Assembly (NCBI RefSeq): GCF_023223645.1 | Contig: NZ_JALKBY010000011.1 | Span: forward strand, 52,341-116,340 | Source of the DNA: Natroniella sulfidigena | GTDB taxonomy: Bacteria > Bacillota > Halanaerobiia > Halobacteroidales > Halobacteroidaceae | Length of the DNA stretch: 64,000 bases | Direction of reading: 5' to 3' | In this document: positions 44,507 through 52,883 of the stretch, one piece after another | Layout: every line of letters begins with the position of its first letter | Position numbering within the stretch: the stretch's first letter is position 1 | The notes under the pieces: model-generated | Databases searched by the model: none | Told to the model about the DNA's origin: nothing | The model's input: only the letters and a program-made list of their open reading frames with translations | Translations under genes and position numbers: made by a program

Positions 44507-45349
44507 GTGAAGGAAAATGGGTGGGGACTTGATTTTGAATTTCCGTTGATTGGAAGAGAGGAGAAACCACGTAGGAATGGTTTGACGATGGTGTTGGATA
44601 AAGGATTGGGAATGACTGAGTTGGAGGATTTATTAGATTTAAATGCAGATTATATTGACTTTTTGAAATTAAGCTTTGGAACGTCAGCTTTATATCCCCA
44701 GCAGATATTACAAGAAAAGATTAAATTAATCAAATCCTATGGGATTGATGTTTATCCAGGAGGGACCTTTTTTGAAGTGGCAATTATCCAAAATAAGAAG
44801 GATGATTATCTTAAACGGGCCCAGAAACTAGGGTTTACAGCTATTGAAATCTCTGATGGAACGATTGACTTATCTGCTAATTTGAGATCGAATCTGATTC
44901 ATCAGGCCAATAAATTAGGGTTTAAAGTACTGACTGAGATTGGTAAGAAGGATAAGCAAGAAAAGTTCAAAATAAATAAGATGGTTAAACAATTAAAGAG
45001 AGATTTAGCTGATGGGGCTTATAAGGTAATTGTTGAGGCTCGTGAATCAGGAACTGGAGTTTCAATCTATGATGAGCAAGGAGAAGCAGATGAATTTAAA
45101 CTAAAAAAATTACTCCTAGAAGCTCCTAGTCCAACTGATATTATTTGGGAAGCACCATTAAAAAAGCAGCAAGTATTCTTTATTAGTCTGCTTGGTAATA
45201 ATGTTAACTTGGGTAATATTAAAACAGAGGAGATATTAGCCTTAGAATCTTTAAGGAGAGGTTTAAGAGGTGACACCTTTAAGACAGTAGTTAATAATTC
45301 TCAAGCACCAATAAAAATGGGTAAAGGGTTTATAGAGATGGATTTTTAA
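44507..45349 (+). CDS. comA: Phosphosulfolactate synthase
   Basis: ComA-type (2R)-phospho-3-sulfolactate synthase, about 280 residues, adding sulfite to phosphoenolpyruvate. The TIM-barrel family motifs GLTMVLDKGLGM, DFLKLSFGTS, VYPGGTFFEVA and IEISDGTIDL are in order across residues 25-130, and IWEAPLKKQQVFFI is near residue 220. The product feeds coenzyme M in methanogens and 3-sulfolactate in Bacillus spores. The next gene encodes the matching phosphatase. GTG 44507 lies just after GAGGTG; TTG 44504 overlaps it. This is unrelated to the competence gene comA. Confidence 0.9.
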   Translation: MKENGWGLDFEFPLIGREEKPRRNGLTMVLDKGLGMTELEDLLDLNADYIDFLKLSFGTSALYPQQILQEKIKLIKSYGIDVYPGGTFFEVAIIQNKKDDYLKRAQKLGFTAIEISDGTIDLSANLRSNLIHQANKLGFKVLTEIGKKDKQEKFKINKMVKQLKRDLADGAYKVIVEARESGTGVSIYDEQGEADEFKLKKLLLEAPSPTDIIWEAPLKKQQVFFISLLGNNVNLGNIKTEEILALESLRRGLRGDTFKTVVNNSQAPIKMGKGFIEMDF

Positions 45350-45395
45350 TAAGATACTAAAATTGATAATACTAACTTAGGAGGATTAATTAATT

Positions 45396-46097
45396 ATGAA
45401 GATTGATCTAATTTTTTCAGCAACTGACATTAAAAGAGAAGAGGTAAAAAATAAGGCTGTGGTTGTGATCGATACATTACGAGCTACCAGTACGATTATA
45501 ACAGCTTTGGCTCAAGGATGTAGCAAGGTGATACCGGTAGCTGAGATTAAAGAAGCTAGAAAGTTAAGCAAAAATTTAAAAAAAGACTGCTTATTAGCTG
45601 GTGAACGACAGGGGATTAAAATAGATGGGTTTGATTTAGGTAATTCCCCACGTGATTATACAGCCAAAAAAGTTGCAGGGAAAGTGATTGTTTTAACAAC
45701 AACTAATGGCACCCAATGTTTTAAACGCTTGATCGAAACTGAAGAGATACTAGTAGCATCACTTTTAAATGTAGAGCAGGTTAGTGCTCGATTAGAGTCA
45801 AAAAAAGAAGTTGTTTTTTGTTGTGCTGGGGTTGCTGGTCAATTTGCTTTGGATGACTTTATTACTGCAGGCAAGATTATAGCAGAATTGGTTGCAGAAT
45901 CTGAAGTCAGTTTGAGTGATCGAGCATTGGTTGCTTATCAAACTTATTTACAGAACAAGAATGGTTTAAGATCTATTTTAAAACGCTCACAAAGTGGAAG
46001 AAATTTAATCAGCCTTGGCAAGGAAGGCGATATTGATTATATTGTTGAACATCAGAAAGATTATTTACCTTATTATGAGAATGGAGAAATCAAATAA
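45396..46097 (+). CDS. comB: 2-phosphosulfolactate phosphatase
   Basis: ComB, 233 residues, a Mg-dependent phosphatase producing 3-sulfolactate from the ComA product. The family N-terminal AVVVIDTLRATSTIITAL, then LLAGERQGIKIDGFDLGNSP (about 65-85), TTTNGTQ and the late FCCAGVAGQFALDDFI are present. An AGGAGG site precedes the ATG. Together with comA it gives a two-gene sulfolactate module. In a spore-former this fits a spore-core solute as in Bacillus, though an osmolyte role is imaginable. Sulfolactate dehydrogenase or coenzyme M genes are not seen. Confidence 0.92.
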   Translation: MKIDLIFSATDIKREEVKNKAVVVIDTLRATSTIITALAQGCSKVIPVAEIKEARKLSKNLKKDCLLAGERQGIKIDGFDLGNSPRDYTAKKVAGKVIVLTTTNGTQCFKRLIETEEILVASLLNVEQVSARLESKKEVVFCCAGVAGQFALDDFITAGKIIAELVAESEVSLSDRALVAYQTYLQNKNGLRSILKRSQSGRNLISLGKEGDIDYIVEHQKDYLPYYENGEIK

Positions 46098-46100
46098 GCT

Positions 46101-46127
46101 TAAAGGGCGTCAGGGCCAACCTGGCGT
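46101..46127 (+). terminator. Hairpin after comB containing GGGCCAAC in its loop
   Basis: An imperfect stem GGGCGTCAGG / CCTGGCGTTT encloses GCCAA. The overrepresented octamer GGGCCAAC (46113-46120) forms its centre. Followed by TTTA only, so termination is uncertain. Confidence 0.45.
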
Positions 46128-46321
46128 TTAATATTGTGGCACTAAGAGTGCCACAATATAGTTTACAGTTGACAGTGAACAGCTTACAGTTAAAAGTCAA
46201 AATCTACAAAACTAGATCTCTAAAAGTCTTATAGAGTCACTAGTACCATGGTTTTAAAGTTTCAGAGTTTTAATGTTTTTTTATCAACTGTCAACCGTCA
46301 ACTGTATACTGTAAGCTGTTA
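46128..46321. repeat. MITE-like hairpin element, copy 2
   Basis: Starts with the palindrome ATATTGTGGCACT / AGTGCCACAATAT (46131-46159), then GTTTACAGTTGACAGTG units (46161-46193), a unique centre, and the complementary right arm AACTGTCAACCGTCAACTG (46284-46321). Same plan as the element at 7920-8125, including the GTGGCACT/AGTGCCAC palindrome. Confidence 0.65.
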
Positions 46322-46343
46322 GTAGCGAGGAGTGAATAGAGCA

Positions 46344-46799
46344 GTGGAAGGTAGTTATATTTTTCTATTTATTATTTTTGCAGTAGGTTTATTAGGTCAT
46401 TCTTTTGTATTAGTTATGGCTAGTTTGATTTTAGGGCTTTTGAAATTAAGTGGACTAACTGGAGTTTTATCATTAATAGAGAGTAGAGGGATTAAGCTTG
46501 GTTTATTATTTTTATTGTTGTCAGTATTGGCTCCAATAGTAAATGGAGAAATATCACTTGCTGATATGGTCAAAAGTTATAAATCAGTCTTGGGTGTTTT
46601 GGCTTTAATCAGTGGTGTTTTGGCTACTAAGGTAAATGGAATGGGGCTAAATTTATTAGATAGTAGTCCAGAGTTGATTGTAGGGATAGTTTTAGGCTCA
46701 ATTATTGGAATTATCTTTCTAGATGGCATTCCTGTTGGCCCGTTGACTGCTGGAGGTTTAATGGCTCTGTTTTATCAAGTCTATTTATTATTAAGTTAG
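46344..46799 (+). CDS. DUF441-family membrane protein
   Basis: A protein of about 151 residues with four or five membrane helices and the DUF441 (YeaL/YtwI-like) features: a short loop IESRGIKLGLLFLLLSVLAP, the NGEISLADM turn and the C-terminal PVGPLTAGGLMAL. Function is unknown across the family. GTG 46344 has AGGAGTG nine bases upstream; GTG 46332 does not. It is followed after ten bases by a small membrane protein gene. Confidence 0.78.
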   Translation: MEGSYIFLFIIFAVGLLGHSFVLVMASLILGLLKLSGLTGVLSLIESRGIKLGLLFLLLSVLAPIVNGEISLADMVKSYKSVLGVLALISGVLATKVNGMGLNLLDSSPELIVGIVLGSIIGIIFLDGIPVGPLTAGGLMALFYQVYLLLS

Positions 46800-46809
46800 G
46801 AGGGGTTAG

Positions 46810-46956
46810 ATGTTTTGGTTATGGGGAGGGATTATCGTAATCTTGATCTGTTTATTTATAAGCCACCCCAAAAGCAAGGATAAGAATAAAGAAAAGAATA
46901 ACTATGGATATTATTCAAAAAAACAAGCCAATAAACAGAAAAAAAAGGAAGATTAG
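46810..46956 (+). CDS. Small membrane protein (48 aa)
   Basis: A 48-residue protein: one membrane helix (residues 3-17, WLWGGIIVILICLFI) followed by a very basic Lys/Asn-rich tail (KSKDKNKEKNNYGYYSKK). An excellent AGGAGGGG ribosome site precedes the ATG. It is probably co-transcribed with the DUF441 gene, and a hairpin terminator overlaps its end. No family recognised. Confidence 0.68.
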   Translation: MFWLWGGIIVILICLFISHPKSKDKNKEKNNYGYYSKKQANKQKKKED

Positions 46957-46972
46957 TTATCTTCCTTTATTA
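46942..46972 (+). terminator. Terminator overlapping the small membrane protein gene end
   Basis: AAAGGAAGAT / ATCTTCCTTT hairpin within an A-run and followed by T-rich sequence. Confidence 0.8.
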
Positions 46973-47042
46973 GTTTATATTTGTTGGTTTTACTTAAACT
47001 CAATCTTAGACTTAAACTGAGTTGCCGGAGGCAACTTTTTTA
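46971..47042. repeat. Composite intergenic repeat, copy c (right part only)
   Basis: TTTGTTGGTTTTACTTAAAC, TCAATCTTAGACTTAAACTG and the cap GTTGCCGGAGGCAAC with TTTTTT. Nearly identical to 60590-60656, while the left GGAAATTATG part is missing. Confidence 0.7.
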
Positions 47043-48272
47043 ATTTTGTTGTTGATCACCTTGTTGCATATCATCAGGTAATAAGACATTTTCATCTACA
47101 AATAAGTAGGTTAAGATTGAGACAATAAGACTGATTACTGCAGCTGTGAAGAACATAACTGTAGTACTTATTTCATTTAATAAACTAAAAGTTGGTGGGC
47201 CAAAGGCAACTCCTAAAAATCTAGAGCTTCCATAAATTGAGGTGATTCCTCCACGTTGTTCTTTAGAAGCGGTACTGGTTACTAAAGTATTTAATGCTGG
47301 TAAGACCAATCCATTACCAATCCCTAATAATGCAAGTAAAGCTACAAATAAGACTATTCCATCTAAAAATGGCAAGGTGGCTAAAGCAATTGTATCGATA
47401 AGCAACCCTAGAGCCATTGTCTGTTTGAAATATTGGCCCTTGTTTTTAAGATATAGTCCTGATAGATAAGCAGTAGTAGACATAAATAAGATAGGTAATG
47501 AAATTAATAATCCTTTCTTTAATCCAGTGATATTGTATTCAGTTTCAAATAGATCGGAGATGAATGATAAGACTCCAAATAGAACAAATAAGATTGTAAT
47601 CCCAGCTAAAAGGCTGAAAAATAATGGTTTGCCTTTTTCTGAAAAGATGTCCTTTATTTTACCTAAATAATTTTTGAGGTTATCTTCTTGTTCTTCCCTC
47701 TCTGGCTCTTCAACAATAAAATAAACAGCAACTACTATAGGAACTGCTAATATAGCATAAGAGAAAAAGAGGGCATGCCAGACAATTAAAGCAATTGCTG
47801 CTCCTAAGATAGGACTGAGAACCTTTCCTAGTCCATTAGCAGCTTCGATAATTCCTAAAGCTTCACTACGTTCGGTTGATTGAAAGATATCCCCTACCAA
47901 AGCGATTACGATTGGATAAGTTCCTCCTGCTCCAATCCCTTGGACAACTCGACCAGCCAAAATAATATAATACCCATTTTCTTTTAAGAAAGCAGCAGCT
48001 AAACCAGAGATTACACCTCCTAAACCATAGGTGATTAAAGAGGGAATCAATATCTTTTTCCTTCCATACTTATCGGATAAGTATCCTAAAATAGGGATAG
48101 AGATTCCCGCTGCAGCAGAAAAGAGGGTAATCATTAATCCTACCTGGAATTGATTGATATTCAAAGCTGAGCTTATTTTAGGAAATTCTGGGATGAGCAT
48201 TGAATTTCCTAATACCATTAAAAATGGTACTGTAGCAAAAACGCCAACCATTAATTTATATTTGCGATCCAT
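47040..48272 (-). CDS. Major facilitator superfamily transporter
   Basis: A 410-residue, 12-helix MFS permease of the drug:H+ antiporter type. The loop 2-3 signature GYLSDKYGRKKILIPSL is near residues 63-80, and an antiporter motif C-like stretch LGIIEAANGLGKVLSPILG is near residue 140. Substrate cannot be read. It lies 50 bases downstream of a ferredoxin-like fixX gene on the same strand, so it may be the last gene of that transcript. The short open frame around the junction is a shadow. Confidence 0.88.
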   Translation of the reverse strand: MDRKYKLMVGVFATVPFLMVLGNSMLIPEFPKISSALNINQFQVGLMITLFSAAAGISIPILGYLSDKYGRKKILIPSLITYGLGGVISGLAAAFLKENGYYIILAGRVVQGIGAGGTYPIVIALVGDIFQSTERSEALGIIEAANGLGKVLSPILGAAIALIVWHALFFSYAILAVPIVVAVYFIVEEPEREEQEDNLKNYLGKIKDIFSEKGKPLFFSLLAGITILFVLFGVLSFISDLFETEYNITGLKKGLLISLPILFMSTTAYLSGLYLKNKGQYFKQTMALGLLIDTIALATLPFLDGIVLFVALLALLGIGNGLVLPALNTLVTSTASKEQRGGITSIYGSSRFLGVAFGPPTFSLLNEISTTVMFFTAAVISLIVSILTYLFVDENVLLPDDMQQGDQQQN

Positions 48273-48321
48273 TTATTTCAGCTCCTCGTATTTTGAATAG
48301 ATAGTAGTTCGCTTTTTTAAT

Positions 48322-48624
48322 TTATTGACCATTTGGTTGATAGATAACCCCATAACCACCTTGTGGGAAATTCCAATCAATATTATTGAGTGGACAACCA
48401 AAAGGACAAGCCAGACATTCAATACATCTCTCATATGCAACTTTAATTTTATTACTTTGGTCATCCCAAGAAAAAACCCTAGTTGGACAGTAGTAGGTAC
48501 AGGGTTTGTTTTCACATTTATTTAAGCATTTTTTTTGACTTTTAATCTTAATATGAGATTGATCATCAACTTTAATTGTGACATAATCAAGGGGTGATTG
48601 ATTATCTTTTAAGAAGTTTGACAT
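48322..48624 (-). CDS. fixX: FixX-like ferredoxin
   Basis: A 100-residue ferredoxin-like protein of the FixX family, starting MSNFLKD at 48624. Cys motifs CLNKCENKPCTYYCP and CIECLACPFGCP provide ligands for one 4Fe-4S cluster and possibly a second. The ending QGGYGVIYQ is typical of FixX. Its ATG overlaps the stop of the fixC-like gene (TAATG), showing tight coupling. It would hand electrons from an electron-transfer flavoprotein to the FixC quinone oxidoreductase. No FixA/FixB genes are in the window. Confidence 0.88.
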   Translation of the reverse strand: MSNFLKDNQSPLDYVTIKVDDQSHIKIKSQKKCLNKCENKPCTYYCPTRVFSWDDQSNKIKVAYERCIECLACPFGCPLNNIDWNFPQGGYGVIYQPNGQ

Positions 48625-49934
48625 TAAAATACACTCCAATCTTGTAAGCCATAATAAATATCTTTAACTGTTTTTTTAATAGGTTGCATATCTAAGATCT
48701 CTTGGCGGATCTTTTTCATCTTTTCTGAGCTTGATTCTGAGCCGACTTCAAAGAATTTATAGGCTGCATCATTAGCTGCTTTGGTCAATAAATAATCAGC
48801 GTCGGGATGGTCTTTTTGATATTGATGACCACCTTTACCCTTTTTAATATTTTTCATAAAGAAACTATTGGAAACTCTTTTGTCATAGCCTTTTAATACT
48901 CTAGAACTATAATCTTCAGCAGCTCTAGCTTGAGCAATTATATCAGCAGCGTATAACCCAGTTAACATTGCTAAATCTGTTCCGCGCCGGCCACTGATCA
49001 TTACTGCAGCATCACCAGCAACTAAGATTCCATCATCATAAAGTTGTGGTAGGCTTTCATAACCTCCCTTTGGAATAATTCGAGACTTATAGGCAACTGT
49101 CTTTGCACCGTCTATCAATCTACTGACTAAGGGATGGGCTTTAAAACGGCTGAGCATCTGGTAGGGACTAGCTCCTTTTTTGATGATTTGATTTAAATAG
49201 CCCCCAACAATTAAAGAGATTGATTCTTTATTGGTCCATAAACCTCCTTTGCCAGCGATTCCAGAGGTAGGATAACCGATCATTCCGACGTTGGCCCCTT
49301 CATTTGGTTCAAGGTTGAATCTTGATTCGATCTTTTCAGCAGGAAGGGCCAACTCCTCTTTAACATATAAGAACATACTAGAAGTTTCTATTTCTCCTCT
49401 TAAACCAGCTTTTTCAGTTAAATTGGCACTGGCTCCTTCAGCTAATAAGACTACATCTGAATGGATAACTTCGCCTGAATCTAATTTGACTCCCGCTACT
49501 TTTTTATTTAATAAACCAGTTTTTTCGTAAACTAAGTCCTTAACTAAAGTACTTGTCATTAGATCAGCACCTTCGTTGACTGCTTGCTGAGCAAACCAAG
49601 GGTCAAATTTTGATCTTAAAGCAGAAAATTTATTATAAGGAGATCTTTTATATTTTAAACCAGTAAACCCTACTTTGACTGCTGAATCACGATCTAATAG
49701 CCAAAACTCATCTGTCACAAGTGGTCTTTCTAAAGGGGCATCTTCCCAAAATTCAGGAATAACTCGAGAGGTTGGATCAGCATAGATACTTCCTCCAAAC
49801 ATAGTTTTAGTTCCTGGTTTTTCTCCTCGTTCTATTAAAGCAACAGAAAGATCATTTTGAGCCAGCCTAATTGCTGCAGCTGAACCAGCAGGACCTGCAC
49901 CAACGATGATTACATTATAACGATCATTTCCCAT
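48624..49934 (-). CDS. fixC: FixC-like FAD-dependent electron-transfer-flavoprotein:quinone oxidoreductase
   Basis: A 436-residue flavoprotein. The dinucleotide-binding motif VIIVGAGPAGSAAAIRLA is at residues 8-25, ERGEKPGTKTMFGG follows, and the second FAD motif ILVAGDAAVMISGRRGTDLAM is near residue 295. It matches the FixC/ETF-QO family. FixABCX complexes bifurcate NADH electrons to ferredoxin and quinone. With FixX but without FixAB nearby, this pair may serve ETF subunits encoded elsewhere, or another dehydrogenase. A GGTGAG site precedes the ATG on the minus strand. Confidence 0.88.
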   Translation of the reverse strand: MGNDRYNVIIVGAGPAGSAAAIRLAQNDLSVALIERGEKPGTKTMFGGSIYADPTSRVIPEFWEDAPLERPLVTDEFWLLDRDSAVKVGFTGLKYKRSPYNKFSALRSKFDPWFAQQAVNEGADLMTSTLVKDLVYEKTGLLNKKVAGVKLDSGEVIHSDVVLLAEGASANLTEKAGLRGEIETSSMFLYVKEELALPAEKIESRFNLEPNEGANVGMIGYPTSGIAGKGGLWTNKESISLIVGGYLNQIIKKGASPYQMLSRFKAHPLVSRLIDGAKTVAYKSRIIPKGGYESLPQLYDDGILVAGDAAVMISGRRGTDLAMLTGLYAADIIAQARAAEDYSSRVLKGYDKRVSNSFFMKNIKKGKGGHQYQKDHPDADYLLTKAANDAAYKFFEVGSESSSEKMKKIRQEILDMQPIKKTVKDIYYGLQDWSVF

Positions 49935-50075
49935 TTTCTCACCTCACTAAAGTTAAGCTAGTTTTATTATTGGCATTTTAAACTTCTTTTATGTTAATAG
50001 AGCTTCTATTTTTAGGAATAAAATTATCACAATCTTATTCTCTACAATATAATGTAGTAAAAAGGAGGTAAATAG

Positions 50076-52445
50076 ATGGAAGGACAGAAAATTTCTAGAG
50101 AAAAATTGAGAAGAGAATGCTCATTAGAGCAATTTGACTTTGAAACTACTCAAGATCTTGAACCTTCTTTCGAGATAATTGGTCAACAACAGGCCTTAGA
50201 AGCAATTGAATTTGGTTTGAATGTTGAACAAGATGATTATAATATTTTTGTAGTGTCTTCAAAAGGAAGAGACAAGATTAAATTTATTATTGAACAGATA
50301 AAAAAGCAAGCTAGACAGGAAACAGAACCTGATGATTGGTGTTATTTATATAATTTTAATGATCCTCAACAACCAGTTGCTTGTAATTTACCAGCAGGTA
50401 TGGGCCAACAGTTCAAAGAGGAGTTAAAGATAGCAGTTGATAATATGGAACAAGCAATTAAAGAGAATTTATTTAATGAAGAATTTATGAAAAAAAGAAG
50501 TGAGCTAGAGAATAAACATCAACAAGAGGTTGGGCAGTTACTAGCTCAATTAGAATCTCAGGCAGAGGAATTAGGTTTTATTTTAGAAAAACAAGAGTCA
50601 GGTTTTGCAATAATTCCTTTATTAGATGATGGAAGTCCAATGGAGGAAGAGCGATATGACAACCTGCCTCCCGAAGAAAAAGAAAAGCTTGATCAAGAAA
50701 TAGAGCATGTCCAGGAGAAATTAAATCAAGGTTTACAGAAATTATCGAGATTGATAGAAAAATATCAACAGGAATCAAAGAAGTTAAATCAAAGGGTCAA
50801 CTTTCAAATTATCAATTCCTTTTTACAGCCATTGTTTGAAAAATATGAAGCGTATGATAAAATAATTTCTTATTTAAAAGAATTAAGGAAAGATATCATA
50901 AAGAGTTTAGGTCAAGTTCAAGAAGTAAGTGAAGAGGAGGTTGGGCTCTTTAAAGAGGTAGAAGAAAAAAGCTGGAGTGCTAATCTTAAGTACGGGGTTA
51001 ATTTATTAGTTGATAATAGTGAGCTTGATGGAGCACCGGTGGTTTTTGTAGAGGAACCGACTTATTATAAGCTATTAGGACGAATAGAATATGAAACTAA
51101 AGGTAATAGTTTAGTAACTAACTTTAAAAAGATTAAAGTAGGGGGCTTACATCAAGCAAATGGTGGATATTTAGTCCTTGAGGCTGAGGAATTATTAACT
51201 AATTTTCAATCCTGGAAATTGATTAAACAGGTGCTTAAAACAGGTAGTTTACAGATGAAGAACTTAGGAGAAGAATATGACAAAGTACCTTTATCAAGCT
51301 TAGAGCCAGAAAGAATTCCACTCGATATCAAGGTTATTTTGATTGGTAGTCATAGAATTTATCAGTTGTTGTATAACTATGATAATGATTTTAGTCAACT
51401 CTTTAAAATAAAGTCAGTTTTACAATCAGAGGTAGATTGGACAGTGGAGAATAACTATAAATTAGCTAGATATATCAGTTATCGATGTCAAAAAGATAGC
51501 TTACGACCTCTTAATAAAGGAGCAGTTGGAAGGGTAATTGAGTATGCTGCTCAACTGACTGGTAATCAACAGAAATTGACAACCAACTTCGAACAACTAT
51601 CTTCTTTATTGTATGAAGCAGATACGTGGGCCAACCTTGAAGGTGAAAAATTGATTACTAAAGAAGGGGTTGAGCAGACATTGAGACAGAAAAAATATAG
51701 AGTTAATCACTACCAAAAGCAGATAGAAGAGATGTATCATAAAGAAAAGATTTTATTACAAACGAAAGGGGTTGAAGTTGGTCAGATCAACGGATTATCG
51801 ATTATAGATTTAGGTGATTATTCATTTGGCAAGCCAACAAGAATTACTGCAGCTGTCTATCAAGGAAATAGGGGGGTTATCAATATTGAACGTGAGACTA
51901 AATTAAGTGGCAAGATACATAACAAGGGATTGATGGTTCTAACTGCCTATTTAGGCCAAAAATATGCTCAAAGAAATCGCTTGTCATTATCAGCAAGTTT
52001 ATGTTTTGAACAACTATATTCTGGAATTGATGGAGATAGTGCCTCTAGTACAGAATTATATGCTTTATTGTCTGCATTATCAGAGGTGCCGATCAAACAG
52101 AGCTTGGCAGTAACAGGCTCAATTAATCAAAAGGGTAAAATTCAGCCGGTTGGTGGTATTACTAAAAAGATTGAGGGTTTTTTTAGAATCTGTAAACTAA
52201 AGGGGTTAACAGGAGAGCAGGGGGTTTTAATTCCTACACAAAATATCGAAGATTTAATGTTGGCTGATGAAGTGGTTGAGGCGGTAAAGGATGAGCAGTT
52301 TCATATTTATGCCATCTCTGATGTAGAAGAAGGGTTAGAAATTTTAACAGGAGTTGAGGCTGGTAATAAGAATGAAGCAGGAGGATATCCTCAAGGTACA
52401 ATCAATTATCTAGTACAGACTAAGCTTGATCAGTGGGCTAAATAA
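50076..52445 (+). CDS. Lon-family protease, AAA_32/LonC-like, with degenerate Walker A
   Basis: A 789-residue LonB/YcbZ-like protein. The N-terminal AAA region begins IIGQQQALEAIEFGL, then YNIFVV, but where GxxGxGKT is expected (about 61-68) it reads SSKGRDKI. A long coiled-coil insert covers about 125-270. A Walker B-like GGYLVLEAEEL lies near residue 365. The C-terminal Lon protease domain is intact: catalytic Ser655 in GIDGDSASS and Lys698 in GGITKKIEGFF. ATP hydrolysis is doubtful while proteolysis looks possible. LonC proteins are known to lack a functional ATPase, so this may be one of them. GGAGG precedes the ATG. Confidence 0.88.
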   Translation: MEGQKISREKLRRECSLEQFDFETTQDLEPSFEIIGQQQALEAIEFGLNVEQDDYNIFVVSSKGRDKIKFIIEQIKKQARQETEPDDWCYLYNFNDPQQPVACNLPAGMGQQFKEELKIAVDNMEQAIKENLFNEEFMKKRSELENKHQQEVGQLLAQLESQAEELGFILEKQESGFAIIPLLDDGSPMEEERYDNLPPEEKEKLDQEIEHVQEKLNQGLQKLSRLIEKYQQESKKLNQRVNFQIINSFLQPLFEKYEAYDKIISYLKELRKDIIKSLGQVQEVSEEEVGLFKEVEEKSWSANLKYGVNLLVDNSELDGAPVVFVEEPTYYKLLGRIEYETKGNSLVTNFKKIKVGGLHQANGGYLVLEAEELLTNFQSWKLIKQVLKTGSLQMKNLGEEYDKVPLSSLEPERIPLDIKVILIGSHRIYQLLYNYDNDFSQLFKIKSVLQSEVDWTVENNYKLARYISYRCQKDSLRPLNKGAVGRVIEYAAQLTGNQQKLTTNFEQLSSLLYEADTWANLEGEKLITKEGVEQTLRQKKYRVNHYQKQIEEMYHKEKILLQTKGVEVGQINGLSIIDLGDYSFGKPTRITAAVYQGNRGVINIERETKLSGKIHNKGLMVLTAYLGQKYAQRNRLSLSASLCFEQLYSGIDGDSASSTELYALLSALSEVPIKQSLAVTGSINQKGKIQPVGGITKKIEGFFRICKLKGLTGEQGVLIPTQNIEDLMLADEVVEAVKDEQFHIYAISDVEEGLEILTGVEAGNKNEAGGYPQGTINYLVQTKLDQWAK

Positions 52446-52454
52446 GTTAGATAA

Positions 52455-52883
52455 TTAGTTTACTTTTTTATAATATCTAGCCGCTGTTCCGGTAATTGCA
52501 ATAGCAAATGAGATAGCTCCTGCAATCAATATAGTATCAATTCCAGCTTCTAAGCCTTCAAGATAATCTCCTTGGAGGATAAAGAACATGGCATTGTAGG
52601 CTGGGATACCAGGAACTAATGGTAGAATACCGGAGATTATAAATACTGTAGCCGGTAACTTGATCCATCTAGCAAAGAGCTCACTACAGATGCCGATGAT
52701 TAATGAAGCGATAAAGGCAGAGGTGACAATATTATCTATCAATTCTTGACCGATAAGAAAACCTCCCCATCCAATACTACCAGTAACTCCTAATAGCCAT
52801 AGGCTTCTTTTGGGTGCTTGAAAGATAACTCCAAAGGCTAAGACCATGATAAAGGCTGCAATTAAGTTTAAAATGATATTCAT
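52455..52883 (-). CDS. Threonine/serine exporter, C-terminal-half subunit (YjjB-like)
   Basis: A 142-residue membrane protein with about five helices, of the ThrE_2/DUF3815 family. It contains SIGWGGFLIG and the GILPLVPGIPAYNAMF motif shared with the other half of ThrE exporters. It works with the YjjP-like protein encoded just upstream (its ATG overlaps that stop codon). The two correspond to halves of the single-chain ThrE exporter of Corynebacterium. In E. coli the YjjP/YjjB pair is linked to succinate export, so threonine/serine specificity is not certain. Confidence 0.88.
   Translation of the reverse strand: MNIILNLIAAFIMVLAFGVIFQAPKRSLWLLGVTGSIGWGGFLIGQELIDNIVTSAFIASLIIGICSELFARWIKLPATVFIISGILPLVPGIPAYNAMFFILQGDYLEGLEAGIDTILIAGAISFAIAITGTAARYYKKVN

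Noticed and set aside
48273..48515. Minus-strand frame between fixX and the MFS gene
   Set aside because: It overlaps most of fixX in another frame; fixX has conserved cysteine motifs.
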